Shown one piece after another: positions 32,928 through 41,003 of a stretch of DNA of 64,000 nucleotides. Made by a program: the position numbers and the translations under genes. The stretch comes from an uncultured Planktomarina sp. (GTDB lineage Bacteria > Pseudomonadota > Alphaproteobacteria > Rhodobacterales > Rhodobacteraceae), in contig CAJIZA010000003.1 of assembly GCA_905181815.1 (NCBI GenBank), positions 248,001 to 312,000 of the forward strand. The letters run 5' to 3'. A model generated the notes under the pieces. It was not told the DNA's origin. It saw only the letters and a list, made by a program, of their open reading frames with translations, and did no database searches. Within the stretch, counting starts at the first letter, position 1. Every line of letters begins with the position of its first letter.

Positions 32928-34180
32928 GCTTTGAAGGCGGCCTGTAGGATGTCACAGGCCATGGCAACATTCTCATTGGAAAAGGGCATGGGCGGGCGCA
33001 GTTTCAAAATATTGCGATTGCGCCCCGAGCGCCCCATCAACAGGCCATGATTGCGTGCATATTCGACGACATGGGCGGCTAAGGATTCATCGGCAGCACC
33101 ATCCGTTTCCAATTCCAAAGCGAAAAACAAACCACGTCCGCGCCGGCTGGCGATGCTGTGATGGTCGATAGAGTGCAGCTCGCGCAAAAAAACAGCACCG
33201 ACGTTTTTGGCATGATTTACCAAATTGTCCTGTTCAATGACGTCCAAAGTGGCCGCAGCCGCGGCGCAGCTTACTGGATTGCCACCAAAGGTGTTGAAAT
33301 AGCCAAAGGCGTTGCGAAATTCAGCCATGATTTCCGCGCGTGCGACCACTGCTGCAACCGGATGCCCATTGGCCATTGGTTTGCCCAATGTCACAACATC
33401 AGGTGATATACCAAGCCATTCATGGCCCCACCAAGTCTCGCCGCCTCTGCCAAACCCGGGCTGAACCTCATCTGCGATCAACAGCCCTCCGGCGGCTTTG
33501 ACCACTTGCTCGGCGGGCTTCATAAAATTCTGTGGCAAATCTGGCAGGCCTTCATTGGCGAAGGTCGGGCAAAATAGAAAACCCGAAAACCCGTGGCCAG
33601 AGGCCTCGAGATCATCAATGGCAGTTTGCAGTTCTTGCGCAAAGGCCACGGCCTGACCATCAGCCGTACCACCAACTGGCCGCAAGGTATCTGGCGCAGG
33701 GATGTGGCGAATATTGCTGGCATAGCCCCCGATGGGTGGTTTGCGCGAAGAAAGCTGTGACACTGCCATCGTATTGCCGTGATAGGTATTATCTGTTGCG
33801 ATGATGCCAGTTTTTCCGGTCACAGCTTGGGCCATGCGCAGGGCAATGTCATTGGCCTCTGATCCGCTGCACACCATTATGACCTGGTCCAATTGAGTTT
33901 GAAATTTGGCGGTGAGCCGCTCGCAATACTCCACAATTCCAGAGTGCAAATAGCGGGTATGGGTGTTCAGCTTCGCTGCCTGTTTTGCGATAGCTGTGAC
34001 GACATGGGGGTGACAATGGCCGACATGCGGTACGTTGTTATAGCAATCAAGATATTTACACCCGTCCGCACCCCACGCCCAAACCCCTACGCCTTTGACC
34101 AAATGCACTGGGGTCTCATAAAAAGTGGGCACATTTGGCCCCAACACAGCGGTACGCCGCGCCGCAAGATCACTCGACAT
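32924..34180 (-). CDS. Class-III PLP enzyme, probable amino-alcohol phosphate phospho-lyase
   Basis: This 418-aa enzyme has the aminotransferase class-III fold. The PLP lysine is in VVTLGKPMANGHPVAAVV (near residue 280), the Asp in LLIADEVQPGFGRGGETWW. The GKPMxNGHPV form is typical of AGXT2L-type enzymes (ethanolamine-phosphate and phosphohydroxylysine phospho-lyases) rather than of transaminases. Start ATG has AAAGG six bases upstream. It overlaps arfB upstream by 11 bases and the kinase downstream by four. An omega-transaminase remains possible. Confidence 0.8.
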   Translation of the reverse strand: MSSDLAARRTAVLGPNVPTFYETPVHLVKGVGVWAWGADGCKYLDCYNNVPHVGHCHPHVVTAIAKQAAKLNTHTRYLHSGIVEYCERLTAKFQTQLDQVIMVCSGSEANDIALRMAQAVTGKTGIIATDNTYHGNTMAVSQLSSRKPPIGGYASNIRHIPAPDTLRPVGGTADGQAVAFAQELQTAIDDLEASGHGFSGFLFCPTFANEGLPDLPQNFMKPAEQVVKAAGGLLIADEVQPGFGRGGETWWGHEWLGISPDVVTLGKPMANGHPVAAVVARAEIMAEFRNAFGYFNTFGGNPVSCAAAAATLDVIEQDNLVNHAKNVGAVFLRELHSIDHHSIASRRGRGLFFALELETDGAADESLAAHVVEYARNHGLLMGRSGRNRNILKLRPPMPFSNENVAMACDILQAAFKA

Positions 34181-34592
34181 CTTTTACCTTTCCGCGCAGA
34201 GATTTGACTATGCCGCGCTGTACTTTTCCAGCCAGTCGGCGTCTCTGCGATCCGAGTGTGGGGCGCGTGGCGATCCGGCGTTTTGGTCGTATCAAAGCCT
34301 GAAGGATCAGCTCTTTCAAGCGCTCTTTTGCAATTTCGCGGTTACGTGCCTGAGAGCGGGTGTCTTCCACGCGAAAAATTATGGCGCCATCAGAGGTCCA
34401 TTTGCGGCCAGCCATTTTTTTGAGCCGGGTTTTAACCGGGCCTTGGAGATTTGGGCTGCGGGCCGCCTCAAAGCGCAATTCGACGGCGGTGGATACTTTA
34501 TTGACGTTCTGTCCTCCGGGTCCCTGCGCACGGGTGAAACTTTCGGTCAGCTCCCAATCGTGAATCATTATTTCATTATTGATTTGCAACAT
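34170..34592 (-). CDS. arfB: Alternative ribosome-rescue peptidyl-tRNA hydrolase ArfB
   Basis: ArfB/YaeJ (140 aa) releases nascent chains from ribosomes stalled without a stop codon. The catalytic GGQ is in FTRAQGPGGQNVNKVST (near residue 30), and the C-terminal tail is highly basic (RPKRRIATRPTLGSQRRRL and beyond), as needed to enter the empty mRNA channel. Starts at 34592 (MLQINNEIMIHDW) or 34568 are possible; both have weak sites. A terminator for the preceding unit ends just upstream. Confidence 0.93.
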   Translation of the reverse strand: MLQINNEIMIHDWELTESFTRAQGPGGQNVNKVSTAVELRFEAARSPNLQGPVKTRLKKMAGRKWTSDGAIIFRVEDTRSQARNREIAKERLKELILQALIRPKRRIATRPTLGSQRRRLAGKVQRGIVKSLRGKVKDVE

Positions 34593-34610
34593 GGGACTAC
34601 TATGCCACAA

Positions 34611-34645
34611 ATAAAAAGGGCCGCCCAGAGAGGACGGCCCTTCGA
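34611..34645 (-). terminator. Rho-independent terminator of the short unit upstream of arfB
   Basis: On the minus strand AAGGGCCG (34635-34642) pairs with CGGCCCTT (34616-34623), and TTTTTAT follows. It serves transcripts coming from the yhhQ side and lies directly before the arfB start. Confidence 0.88.
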
Positions 34646-34714
34646 AAGTTGTGCGGAGGGCGGGTCGTTTAGGACCGTTTGCCCAAGCTTGGCGCTAAAA
34701 CTCCAAGGTTTGCC

Positions 34715-34771
34715 TTAGAAATTTGCCTCCAAACCTGTTACGACTCCATTCCCCAATACCTTTCTCGACAC
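34715..34771 (-). CDS. 18-codon frame behind a near-maximal Shine-Dalgarno sequence
   Basis: GTG at 34771 is preceded by GAAAGGAGGTGATCCA, with GGAGG seven bases before the start, which is ideal. The peptide is MSRKVLGNGVVTGLEANF and then TAA. I recognise no family. Its last codons lie in the 5' arm and loop of a 7-bp hairpin, as in translation-sensing leaders. Whether the peptide or only the act of ribosome binding matters cannot be told. Confidence 0.45.
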   Translation of the reverse strand: MSRKVLGNGVVTGLEANF

Positions 34772-34830
34772 TGGATCACCTCCTTTCAGCTGTTACATTT
34801 ATAGACAGCTTGTCAGAGAGAGACACAAAG

Positions 34831-35475
34831 TCAATGGTTTTTTGTCATACGTCCAACAAGATATAGCACTATGAATCGGAACGGCACCAAAGCGATGAGG
34901 GCCAAAGACAGTTTCACAAGCCAATCTGCAACGGCCAGAGAGGCCCAAAGCGGCAGCTCCATACCAGCTCCAAGCAGTGGCACAGTACCCTGTGCCCAGT
35001 CTGGAACATTGTTCGTTTCCAGCCCGTTGAAGATGGTGGAAAAAGCGATGCTGAAAAAGAGGACGGTATCCACAGCACTGCCGATCAGCGTTGAGGCCAG
35101 AGGGGCCCGCCACCATGTGCCATGCCGCAAGCGGTCGAAGATTTGAACATCCAACAATTGAGCTACCAGAAATGCGGTGCCAGATCCCAAAGCCACGCGC
35201 AGTGTTACCGCTGGGAAACTGTAGCCATCTCCTTGCAGCATGACTTGCGTGCCAATGAGTGAACAAAGAACGCCAGCGGCAAAGCCGGCAAAGACGACAC
35301 GGCGCGCTGCAGCAACACCGTAGACTCGGTTCATCACATCGGTGACGAGAAAGGCGATGGGATAGGTGAATGCACCCCAGGTCAGCCAGTCTCCAAGAAG
35401 GAACTGAACTAGGATGTTGGAGGCCACAACGACGGTAGCCATGGCAAGAATGCCAGAGAGATAGAGAGTTTTCAT
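34831..35475 (-). CDS. yhhQ: Queuosine precursor transporter (YhhQ, VUT family)
   Basis: YhhQ (214 aa) imports the 7-deazaguanine precursors preQ0/preQ1 used to make queuosine in tRNA. The start at 35475 opens MKTLYLSGILAMATVVVASN; about six hydrophobic segments follow, with the family segments TYPIAFLVTDVMNRVYG (about 40-56) and SAVDTVLFFSIAF. Upstream in-frame codons are not protein-like and include a riboswitch-like fold at 35484-35515 that overlaps the ribosome-binding site. The transporter is followed by the short unit at 34611-34800. Confidence 0.92.
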   Translation of the reverse strand: MKTLYLSGILAMATVVVASNILVQFLLGDWLTWGAFTYPIAFLVTDVMNRVYGVAAARRVVFAGFAAGVLCSLIGTQVMLQGDGYSFPAVTLRVALGSGTAFLVAQLLDVQIFDRLRHGTWWRAPLASTLIGSAVDTVLFFSIAFSTIFNGLETNNVPDWAQGTVPLLGAGMELPLWASLAVADWLVKLSLALIALVPFRFIVLYLVGRMTKNH

Positions 35476-35483
35476 GTTTTCAT

Positions 35484-35515
35484 TCCGTTTTTTAGCCAAG
35501 GTAGCGGCGACTTGG
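35484..35515 (-). promoter_or_regulatory. Probable preQ1 class I riboswitch controlling yhhQ
   Basis: The minus-strand RNA forms P1 CCAAG/CUUGG around the 10-nt loop UCGCCGCUAC, with the C directly before the 3' P1 arm as in known preQ1-I aptamers. An A-rich tail CUAAAAAA follows, and CGG can pair with CCG of the loop to make the H-type pseudoknot. The GGA of the pseudoknot is also the only ribosome-binding site, eight bases before the yhhQ ATG, so ligand should repress translation. The downstream gene, a preQ1/preQ0 transporter, fits exactly. Confidence 0.75.
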
Positions 35516-35582
35516 TCAGTTTTGACGCGCCCGAATACGAGCCCATAGGATATATTGCAAGTGATTTCCGTACAGCGGGCCC

Positions 35583-36509
35583 TCAGAGGTTTGATAGAAC
35601 CGCGCTGCATTGTTGGGGCAATTTGGCCAAGGTGATCGGCGGCTTAGGTTTTCGTGGCTTAGCATTCGGGTCCGGTGGGGGGGGGGTCAAGATTCGATTG
35701 ACCCACCCAACCGCTTCTTTGCAACCGTCACCCAGCGGTGGTGGGGCTTGGGCGATGCAATTCTCTTGGCCTCCTGGGCATTTTAGGCGGACGTGGAAAT
35801 GATAGTGATGTCCGTACCAAGGACGAATTTTGCGCAGCCAGCTGCGGTCGCCTCTAGCTGATTTGCACATGGCGACCTTGGCACCTGGGAAAATAAATAT
35901 GCGTGCTACCCGTGGATCTGACGCGGCCAATTTGAGAACAGTTTCGTGGTCTTTGGTCCAGCGGTCATTCGTATAAGCGCCAGAGGCCCGGCGCATGGAT
36001 ATAGAGGAAATCTCTTCCCGCTCTGGCCGAGTTAAAATACGATCCGTTTTTGGGCGTAGCCATATATCTGCGTCGAGGCCAATTTGGTGGCTGGCATGGC
36101 CTGACAACATCGGTCCGCCGCGCGGTTGAGAAATATCTCCAATGTAAAGACCGGACCAAGAAGTGTTCTGGGACACTTTGCTCGAGAGATCTTGCAGGTA
36201 GTCAATCGTTATAGGCTGTCCCCAATTTCGGTTTCTAGATAGGCGCATGGCCTGCCATGTGGGGCCAGTTTCTGGCAGAGCAGCCCCGCCGGCCAAACAG
36301 CCCTTAGCGTAGCCGCCAAAAGATTCGGCTGCATGTTTTGATCCGATCTCAGCCGCACCGAAAAGGGTTTTTGCAGCCACGGTCACTGCCCGATCTGACC
36401 GCGCTTGCGGGCGGTCAGATTGCGTTTGTGCCTGAAGTGCAAAGGGCAGGGCACCTGCGAAGAGCGTCAGTGCAAAAAGATATTTGAAGGCAATCGGTTC
36501 CACTCTCAT
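35583..36509 (-). CDS. mepA: Penicillin-insensitive murein endopeptidase MepA
   Basis: MepA (308 aa) is a zinc LAS-family peptidase that cuts cross-links of peptidoglycan in the periplasm. A Sec signal peptide is seen at 1-27 (cut near LQAQT). Metal and catalytic motifs are GGPMLSGHASHQIGLDADIW (about 130-150) and WYGHHYHFHVRLKCPGG (about 230-246). The C-terminal tail is Pro-rich; its codons contain a run of ten C residues (plus-strand G10 at 35677-35686), a possible slippage site. The start overlaps the stop of the upstream MFS gene. Confidence 0.94.
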   Translation of the reverse strand: MRVEPIAFKYLFALTLFAGALPFALQAQTQSDRPQARSDRAVTVAAKTLFGAAEIGSKHAAESFGGYAKGCLAGGAALPETGPTWQAMRLSRNRNWGQPITIDYLQDLSSKVSQNTSWSGLYIGDISQPRGGPMLSGHASHQIGLDADIWLRPKTDRILTRPEREEISSISMRRASGAYTNDRWTKDHETVLKLAASDPRVARIFIFPGAKVAMCKSARGDRSWLRKIRPWYGHHYHFHVRLKCPGGQENCIAQAPPPLGDGCKEAVGWVNRILTPPPPDPNAKPRKPKPPITLAKLPQQCSAVLSNL

Positions 36510-37885
36510 TGATCTCCATTTGGATTTACCCAGTGGAGCAGAAGCATCCCTAAGATGAACAGTCCCACAATGGGCGCAAAGCCTAGGCGGGCGTCATTTA
36601 GCCAATAGGTAAATAAACCGATAAGAAGTGGTGCCAAAAAGGCGGTGGCCTTTCCGGCGAGGGCAAATAGGCCAAAGGCTTCGGTCGGACGGTCAGGATT
36701 GGTATGGCGCACCATCATGGAACGGCTGGCGGCATAGATCCCCCCGCCGGATCCACCAATAGCCGCACCGCAGATGTAAAAAATGATATCGGGCAGTGAG
36801 GAGCCTTCCGACAAGGCCAGACCAAAGAAGCTGTCTCTGGACATGCCAATGATGCAAAGTGAGACAAAGATCAGCACGTAGACATGAAAGTAAATCACTG
36901 GCAATGGCCCCAGCTTTCGATCGTATTTTCCTGAGATCCACGTCACAACTGCAGCGGATAATCCGCCGAGAATTCCAAAAATACCAAGCTGCGTTTGCCC
37001 CCAGCCCAGGATCAAAACTGCATAAACCCCGCCAAAGGCATAAAGTCCGTTGAGGGCGTCGCGATAGAACATTTGCGCGCCCATGAAGGAAAAGAGGCTG
37101 GGCCGTTTAACCATGCTCTTGAGCGTATCCTTTAAGTCCGTAAGAGATTGTTGCAATCCGCCCAGGCGATTGGGGGCTTTGCTTTCTCGCACCCAAAGGA
37201 AAAATGGCAGCATAAAAATTACAAACCAAATTGCGATCAAGGGGCCGACCGCCCGCGTACCTTCGCGGGTTTGGGCATCCAACCAACCAAAGCCGGGATC
37301 TAACCCGATCAGAAAGGTCTTGCCGCCTTCGTCAAAAAAGAAAAACAGCATGATAAACAAGCTGATGATACCGCCGGCATAGCCTAGGGCGGCGCCACTG
37401 CCTGAGATTTTTCCAACTTCCCGCTTGTCTCCTAAGCTGGGAAGAACGGCATTGGTGAATACAAGCGCCAGCTCAGCGGCAATGAAGGCGATGGAGAAGA
37501 AGATCAAAGAGGACCACATCGCAGATCCATCTGGCACCATGTACCAAAGCATCCAAGAGCAGATCACAAAGACTAATGAGGAGGCCCAAATCCACGGCAT
37601 GCGCCGACCGGTACTATCAGCATAGGCGCCAGCAAGAATGCCTATGATCGCAACGATAAGGCCGGCCATAGCCTGCCCCCAAGACCAGATTGATTGCGCA
37701 TTGGCCTTGGCGCTGGTGGGATCCAATCCGCTGGACAGGTAATGCTCTGCGGCAATACTGGCAAAATAGGGTCCAAAAATGAAGGTTAAACCAAGGGTGT
37801 AAAAGGGTTGCGTGGCCCAGTCGAACATCATCCAACCGCGCACGCGTTTGATTAAAATGGCCTGCTCTGTTGTTGGTTTCGACAT
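36506..37885 (-). CDS. MFS transporter of the UMF1 (Atg22-like) family
   Basis: This inner-membrane protein (459 aa) has about 12 hydrophobic segments. UMF1 features are the N-terminal RGWMMFDWATQPFYTLGLTF, the long first loop and the later GGSGGGIYAASRSMMVRHTN. Substrate is unknown in the family. It stands between a thioesterase-like gene (20-base gap) and mepA (4-base overlap), so the three are likely co-transcribed, without an obvious common pathway. Confidence 0.88.
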   Translation of the reverse strand: MSKPTTEQAILIKRVRGWMMFDWATQPFYTLGLTFIFGPYFASIAAEHYLSSGLDPTSAKANAQSIWSWGQAMAGLIVAIIGILAGAYADSTGRRMPWIWASSLVFVICSWMLWYMVPDGSAMWSSLIFFSIAFIAAELALVFTNAVLPSLGDKREVGKISGSGAALGYAGGIISLFIMLFFFFDEGGKTFLIGLDPGFGWLDAQTREGTRAVGPLIAIWFVIFMLPFFLWVRESKAPNRLGGLQQSLTDLKDTLKSMVKRPSLFSFMGAQMFYRDALNGLYAFGGVYAVLILGWGQTQLGIFGILGGLSAAVVTWISGKYDRKLGPLPVIYFHVYVLIFVSLCIIGMSRDSFFGLALSEGSSLPDIIFYICGAAIGGSGGGIYAASRSMMVRHTNPDRPTEAFGLFALAGKATAFLAPLLIGLFTYWLNDARLGFAPIVGLFILGMLLLHWVNPNGDQ

Positions 37886-37905
37886 ATGGCTCCCCTAAAA
37901 TTGCT

Positions 37906-38484
37906 TCAACTTTGGCTGAGAGAAATGGCCAAAGCAAGGCTTTCCTGATGGGTGTCCCGCATCGGCGGCCAAGGGCGTAGGTCCTCTGCGGTGATCCATG
38001 CGGCGACCCATTCGGGAATTGGAGGCAGGGGCGTGTCTGGGTTGAGTTCTGCCCGTAGGTTTTCAATCGGCACGATTCCATCAGCATTGGTCACCGCGGT
38101 GCGATAAAGCGCGTGCCCGGCACAGGTTCCGTTCACCCACATGCTTTGCTCCAGATACATAAACCGCGCGTCGGCACAAAGGGCGCGGCTGCGCATTTTG
38201 ATTTTGTCAAATACACGGATGCGTTTGCGGTAGCGCACGGAGCTGCCGGCGATGGTGAGGCCCCAGCCCTTGTGTTTCAATATGGCCAGTAAGCCAGAGC
38301 GACGCGCCATGGGCAGGCGGCCCATGTCATAGATCGACAGGGTGCGGCCATTGTTGAGTTCGCGCCAAAGATCCAAGTCCCAAGGCAGGCAGTAATGCGT
38401 GCTATAGTGGGTTTGTCCAATGGCAAGCGAGCCCGTCTTGCGGTGAATGAAAAATTGCCAAGCGAGACGGACGAAAGGGTACAT
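37906..38484 (-). CDS. Acyl-CoA thioesterase-like hot-dog protein
   Basis: This 192-aa protein resembles the 4HBT/THEM6-like branch of hot-dog thioesterases. It has the catalytic-loop region LPWDLDLWRELNNGRTLSIYD (split here by position: Asp36, Asn near 42) and conserved SSVRYRKRIRVFDKI. The start ATG at 38484 has GAAAGGGT upstream. Its natural acyl-CoA or acyl-ACP is unknown. It heads the thioesterase-MFS-mepA unit and is divergent from yggT. Confidence 0.75.
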   Translation of the reverse strand: MYPFVRLAWQFFIHRKTGSLAIGQTHYSTHYCLPWDLDLWRELNNGRTLSIYDMGRLPMARRSGLLAILKHKGWGLTIAGSSVRYRKRIRVFDKIKMRSRALCADARFMYLEQSMWVNGTCAGHALYRTAVTNADGIVPIENLRAELNPDTPLPPIPEWVAAWITAEDLRPWPPMRDTHQESLALAISLSQS

Positions 38485-38626
38485 AGACGGCTCTCCAAAT
38501 TTTGGTCACAAAAGAGTGCGCAGGCCCATGGGTCAACCCATGATTTTGAACCCGATCTGTCAAGCGACTTGCCGATGGGGGCCGAAGCGCTTAGGTAAAA
38601 GCAAACGTATTCTGTCGAGGTTTCAC

Positions 38627-38905
38627 ATGGCTCCTATTTTCGCGATACCTTACATGGTTTTGAACGTCATTTGGTTCTTTATCATTGCCCATTTGATCAT
38701 GAGTTGGTTGATCGCTTTCAATGTTTTGAACCTTTATCAGCCCATTGTTGCGCAGATTTGGTCGGGGTTGAACCGTCTTTTAGATCCGATCTATGGCCGT
38801 ATTCGGCAGTTCCTGCCCAATATGGGTGGGCTTGATTTGACGCCTTTGATTGCGCTGCTGATCGTGGCCGCCTTGCAATATACTTTGGCCTATTACGGCC
38901 GCTAA
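38627..38905 (+). CDS. YggT-family membrane protein
   Basis: A 92-aa protein with two hydrophobic segments separated by LLDPIYGRIRQFLP, the conserved YggT motif. The ATG at 38627 has CGAGG six bases upstream; a longer frame to 38447 overlaps the divergent gene and reads like non-coding sequence. YggT proteins are linked to osmotic tolerance or cell-division/envelope functions in some bacteria. recQ begins 15 bases downstream. Confidence 0.88.
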   Translation: MAPIFAIPYMVLNVIWFFIIAHLIMSWLIAFNVLNLYQPIVAQIWSGLNRLLDPIYGRIRQFLPNMGGLDLTPLIALLIVAALQYTLAYYGR

Positions 38906-38920
38906 CCCATCGGATCTGTT

Positions 38921-40966
38921 ATGCCCTATACCACCCTTCTGAGGGATGTTTTCGGATTCGATGCCTTTCGTCCCGGTCAGGAGGAAATTGTGCGAGTGGT
39001 TGCGGAGGGGCAAAATGTACTGGCAATAATGCCCACCGGGAGTGGAAAATCACTTTGTTTTCAGTTACCTGCCTTGATTCGTGATGGGGTGACGGTGGTG
39101 ATATCACCGCTGATTGCTTTGATGCGAGACCAAGTTCGCGCCTTACAGGCCGCCGGGGTCGGAGCGGGGGCTTTGACCTCTGGCAATACGCCCGAGGAGA
39201 CTGATGCGGTTTGGGAAGGGTTAGAGCGAGGCACACTCAAACTTTTGTATATCGCACCAGAGCGGTTAGCGGCCGGATCGTCTTTGGGAATGTTGCGGCG
39301 GGTTGGTGTGTCAATGATCGCGGTGGATGAGGCGCATTGTGTCTCGCAATGGGGCCATGACTTTCGCCCTGATTATCTGCGGATTGGCGAGTTGCGCCGG
39401 GCATTGAACGTCCCGCTGGCTGCCTTTACGGCCACGGCCGATGAAGAAACCCAAGCGGAAATTGTCAATAAGCTGTTTGATGGTCAGGCCCCCACGAGCT
39501 TTTTACATGGGTTTGATCGGCCCAATATCCATTTGGCTTTTGCCGCTAAAGATCAACCGCGCAAGCAAATTCTTTCCTTTGCAGCGGCGCGGAAGGGGCA
39601 GTCAGGCATTGTCTATTGCGGCACGCGGGCCAAGACGGAAACTTTGGCACAAGCGCTGCGCGAAGTGGGGCATTCGGCCTGTTTTTATCACGGTGGTATG
39701 GATGCCGAAGATCGCCGAATTGTCGAAACACGATTTCAGCGAGAGGACGGCCTCATCGTCGTGGCCACGGTCGCCTTTGGTATGGGGGTAGATAAGCCGG
39801 ATATTCGTTGGGTGGCCCATGCAGATTTGCCCAAATCCATTGAGTCCTATTACCAAGAAATTGGTCGAGGCGGGCGCGATGGTGCGCCAGCTGAGACTTT
39901 GACCCTCTTTGGCGCAGATGATATCCGCCTGCGCCGTGCGCAAATTGATGAAGGGCTGGCACCTGCGGATCGCAAAATGGCAGATCACGCGCGGCTTAAT
40001 GCTTTGTTGGGTTTGGCAGAGGCACTGAGCTGCCGCCGATCTGCATTGCTGACCTATTTTGGTGAAACAGCATCGAACTGTGGAAATTGTGACCTTTGTG
40101 ATACGCCGCCTGAGGTTTTTGACGGGACAGAACCGGTGCGCATGGCGCTGTCGGCCATTCTACGCACTGGGGAATGGTTTGGTACGGGTCATTTGATCGA
40201 TATATTGCGCGGCAATGCCACTGATAAAGTACGGCAACGCGCGCATCATGAATTGCCAACCTTTGGGGTAGGAAAGGCCATCAGCAAGGCGCAATGGCAG
40301 GCGATTTTTCGGCAGATGATGGGGTTTGATCTTATACGCCCGGATCCAGAACGCCATGGTGGTCTGCGGTTTACGCAGAACGCGCGGCCCTTATTAAAAG
40401 GGGAAGCTCAAATCCAGTTGCGCAAGGACAGCATCACCACCGCAGATCAAGATCGCCGTCCAGTGGTCAAATCCTTGGTGTCAGAAGAAGATGCGCCACT
40501 TCTATCCGCGCTTAAAGCTAAGAGGCGCGCTTTGGCCGAACAACAAAAAGTGCCAGCTTATATCATTTTCAATGACAAAACCCTTATTGAAATGGCAGAG
40601 CGCCGCCCGCAAAATTTGGATCAAATGGCCGCGATTGGTGGCGTGGGGGCGAAAAAACTGGAAAGTTATGGGCAGGCGTTTTTATCTGTGATCACTGGAG
40701 AGCAGGCCTCTGTCCACCCGGCGCGGCGCAAAATGGCTGGACGCCCGGAGGGGGAGCTTTTTGATCAGCTGCGGGAGCGGCAATTGCAATTGGCGCGCGG
40801 GACTTTTGATGGAGAAAAACCCTTGAGCTGTTCAACCGCAATCCTGCGGATGATCGTTCAAAGGCGCCCCAGCTCATTAGAACAATTGGCGCAAATATCT
40901 GGAATGACGCCCGCCCGAACCGAACGTTTTGGCGTGGCCTTTTTAGAAATCTTGCAGTCTGCCTAG
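38921..40966 (+). CDS. recQ: ATP-dependent DNA helicase RecQ with two HRDC domains
   Basis: RecQ (681 aa) unwinds branched DNA during recombination and fork repair. The helicase core has Walker A AIMPTGSGKSLCFQLPA (about 35-50), DEAHCVSQWGHDFRP and motif VI GRGGRDGAPA. The RecQ-C zinc site is seen as CRRSALLTYFGE with CGNCDLCD. Two HRDC domains follow, about 525-590 and 610-675 (PSSLEQLAQISGMTPARTE). Escherichia coli RecQ has one; tandem HRDC occurs in some other bacteria. It is the likely second gene after yggT. Confidence 0.95.
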   Translation: MPYTTLLRDVFGFDAFRPGQEEIVRVVAEGQNVLAIMPTGSGKSLCFQLPALIRDGVTVVISPLIALMRDQVRALQAAGVGAGALTSGNTPEETDAVWEGLERGTLKLLYIAPERLAAGSSLGMLRRVGVSMIAVDEAHCVSQWGHDFRPDYLRIGELRRALNVPLAAFTATADEETQAEIVNKLFDGQAPTSFLHGFDRPNIHLAFAAKDQPRKQILSFAAARKGQSGIVYCGTRAKTETLAQALREVGHSACFYHGGMDAEDRRIVETRFQREDGLIVVATVAFGMGVDKPDIRWVAHADLPKSIESYYQEIGRGGRDGAPAETLTLFGADDIRLRRAQIDEGLAPADRKMADHARLNALLGLAEALSCRRSALLTYFGETASNCGNCDLCDTPPEVFDGTEPVRMALSAILRTGEWFGTGHLIDILRGNATDKVRQRAHHELPTFGVGKAISKAQWQAIFRQMMGFDLIRPDPERHGGLRFTQNARPLLKGEAQIQLRKDSITTADQDRRPVVKSLVSEEDAPLLSALKAKRRALAEQQKVPAYIIFNDKTLIEMAERRPQNLDQMAAIGGVGAKKLESYGQAFLSVITGEQASVHPARRKMAGRPEGELFDQLRERQLQLARGTFDGEKPLSCSTAILRMIVQRRPSSLEQLAQISGMTPARTERFGVAFLEILQSA

Positions 40967-41003
40967 ACTGCGCTAGGTCAAGGGATCAGAGGAGACACAC
41001 ACG

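Larger units (their letters stand above)
34611..34800 (-). ncRNA. Candidate short RNA with a 17-nt complement to the 16S rRNA 3' end
   Basis: The plus strand at 34771-34787 (CTGGATCACCTCCTTTC) equals the 3' end of alphaproteobacterial 16S rRNA. A minus-strand transcript therefore carries a 17-nt perfect complement, far longer than usual Shine-Dalgarno pairing. Downstream are an 18-codon frame, a hairpin (AGGTTTG with CAAACCT) overlapping the end of the frame, a CCCTCC that could mask the GGAGG, and a strong terminator. A promoter may overlap the end of yhhQ (TTGTGT near 34826, TATAAA near 34801). It could be a leader, a dual-function RNA or a ribosome-binding RNA. Confidence 0.55.

Noticed and set aside
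34771..34787. Fragment of a 16S rRNA gene
   Set aside because: Only 17 bases match the rRNA 3' tail and flanks do not continue it; the minus-strand reading as an extended Shine-Dalgarno with a following start codon explains it better. A GTCGTAACA nearby, also found in 16S rRNA, is nine bases and lies in the small frame; taken as chance.
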